A stretch of DNA of 64,000 bases, from positions 104,231-168,230 of the forward strand of contig NZ_FOHE01000009.1 of NCBI RefSeq assembly GCF_900111445.1, in the 5' to 3' direction. Of this stretch, positions 63,682-64,000 are shown piece after piece (position 1 is the first letter of the stretch; each line of letters starts with the position of its first letter). The DNA is from Oceanobacillus limi (GTDB taxonomy: Bacteria; Bacillota; Bacilli; Bacillales; Amphibacillaceae). Position numbers and translations under genes: made by a program. The notes under the pieces were generated by a model that ran no database searches, was not told the DNA's origin, and saw only the letters and a program-made list of their open reading frames with translations.

Positions 63682-64000
63682 GGCTCTATTATATATGTTG
63701 GGGTATGAAAAAATTTAAGCAAAATAAAACACGCAAGCTCCTATATCCTTTACACTTGAATTGACTAGAAACAAACCAAAGGGATAGGAGATGCGTGTAT
63801 ATGCAGTTTAACATGAAATTACCTGGATTAGAAAGTGTAATAGTTACGAAGATGGAGGAGTTAGAGGGGAACTTTTACTTACACGTAAAGCTACCAGTTA
63901 AAAAGCACCGTTGTCCTGCTTGTGGGGAGAGGACAAGTCGTATCCATGACTATAGAATCCAAAAAGTACAACACTTAAAAATTTTTGAACGAACATCCTA
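63682..64000 (+). mobile_element. Left end of an ISL3-family insertion sequence (partial)
   Basis: GGCTCTATTATATATGTTGG at 63682 fits ISL3 terminal repeats, which begin GGCTCT. It is preceded by AT-rich AAATAAAA, a possible 8-bp target duplication, and followed after about 120 bp by the transposase start. The right end lies outside the window. Confidence 0.75.
63801..64000 (+). CDS. ISL3-family transposase (N-terminal part)
   Basis: 66 codons remain. MQFNMKLPGLESVIVTKME opens the frame and a zinc-ribbon start follows (HRCPACGERTSRIHDYR), the usual N-terminus of ISL3 transposases that binds the ends. SD GGATAGGAG is 10 nt from ATG 63801. The catalytic DDE part lies beyond the window. Confidence 0.85.
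   Translation, partial: MQFNMKLPGLESVIVTKMEELEGNFYLHVKLPVKKHRCPACGERTSRIHDYRIQKVQHLKIFERTS

Overview
The window is chromosomal DNA from a low-GC, spore-forming Bacillaceae. It looks like a halotolerant Oceanobacillus/Virgibacillus-type organism. The evidence is AT-rich DNA with strong Shine-Dalgarno (SD) sites, CotF-type spore coat genes, a lia envelope-stress module, a BCCT osmolyte transporter, and gene order that follows the Bacillus subtilis suf - metNPQ - yusEF - gcvH - yusI - fadNAE - fadM neighbourhood. Species placement is inference.

Layout. 1-4837: suf Fe-S cluster operon (sufCDSUB, sufB cut by the window edge). 5105-10236: small ORF, methionine ABC transporter under a SAM riboswitch, yusE/yusF, gcvH, and an ArsC/Spx-like gene. 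10420-11406: VanZ-like protein and a small secreted coiled-coil protein. 11490-18368: fatty-acid beta-oxidation operon fadNAE with a FadR operator, and proline dehydrogenase. 18888-22713: Zur-controlled zinc uptake operon with zur inside it, then a CrcB/Fluc fluoride-exporter pair. 22702-23497: guanidine exporter pair under a guanidine-I riboswitch. 23504-26898: MoxR/DUF58/DUF4129 operon. 26981-31840: MFS transporter, YitT-like protein, BCCT transporter, nitroreductase. 32488-38684: CwlO-type endopeptidase, an aromatic acid exporter-like protein, and liaIH plus liaFSR. 39435-41207: divergent PilZ protein and diguanylate cyclase. 41789-48353: threonine aldolase, LLM oxidoreductase, PadR/DUF4188 pair, DUF1836, hemolysin III, M42 peptidase, spore coat genes (one frameshifted).

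48455-53248 is the most coherent accessory system: a CstR-type regulated reactive-sulfur module. It contains rhodanese-MBL, TauE, TusA, TusA-rhodanese, rhodanese, DsrE, a membrane-anchored rhodanese that lacks its catalytic Cys, and CstR. Four copies of an ATACCY-N4-RGGTAT-like operator lie in its promoter regions. The distal promoter of cstR is separated from the gene by a ~170 bp structured repeat.

53655-64000: a coiled-coil protein, an ECF sigma / anti-sigma / large TPR membrane protein triad, a GyrI-like protein, a second M42 peptidase, a DUF389 protein, small ORFs, nucleoside hydrolase, a secreted protein, and the left end of an ISL3-family insertion sequence.

Intergenic gaps hold at least four dispersed repeat families: A, a ~110-120 bp GC-rich inverted-repeat element; B, a ~170 bp multi-hairpin element; D, ~145 bp; E, short palindromic units. 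No rRNA, tRNA or CRISPR array was seen.
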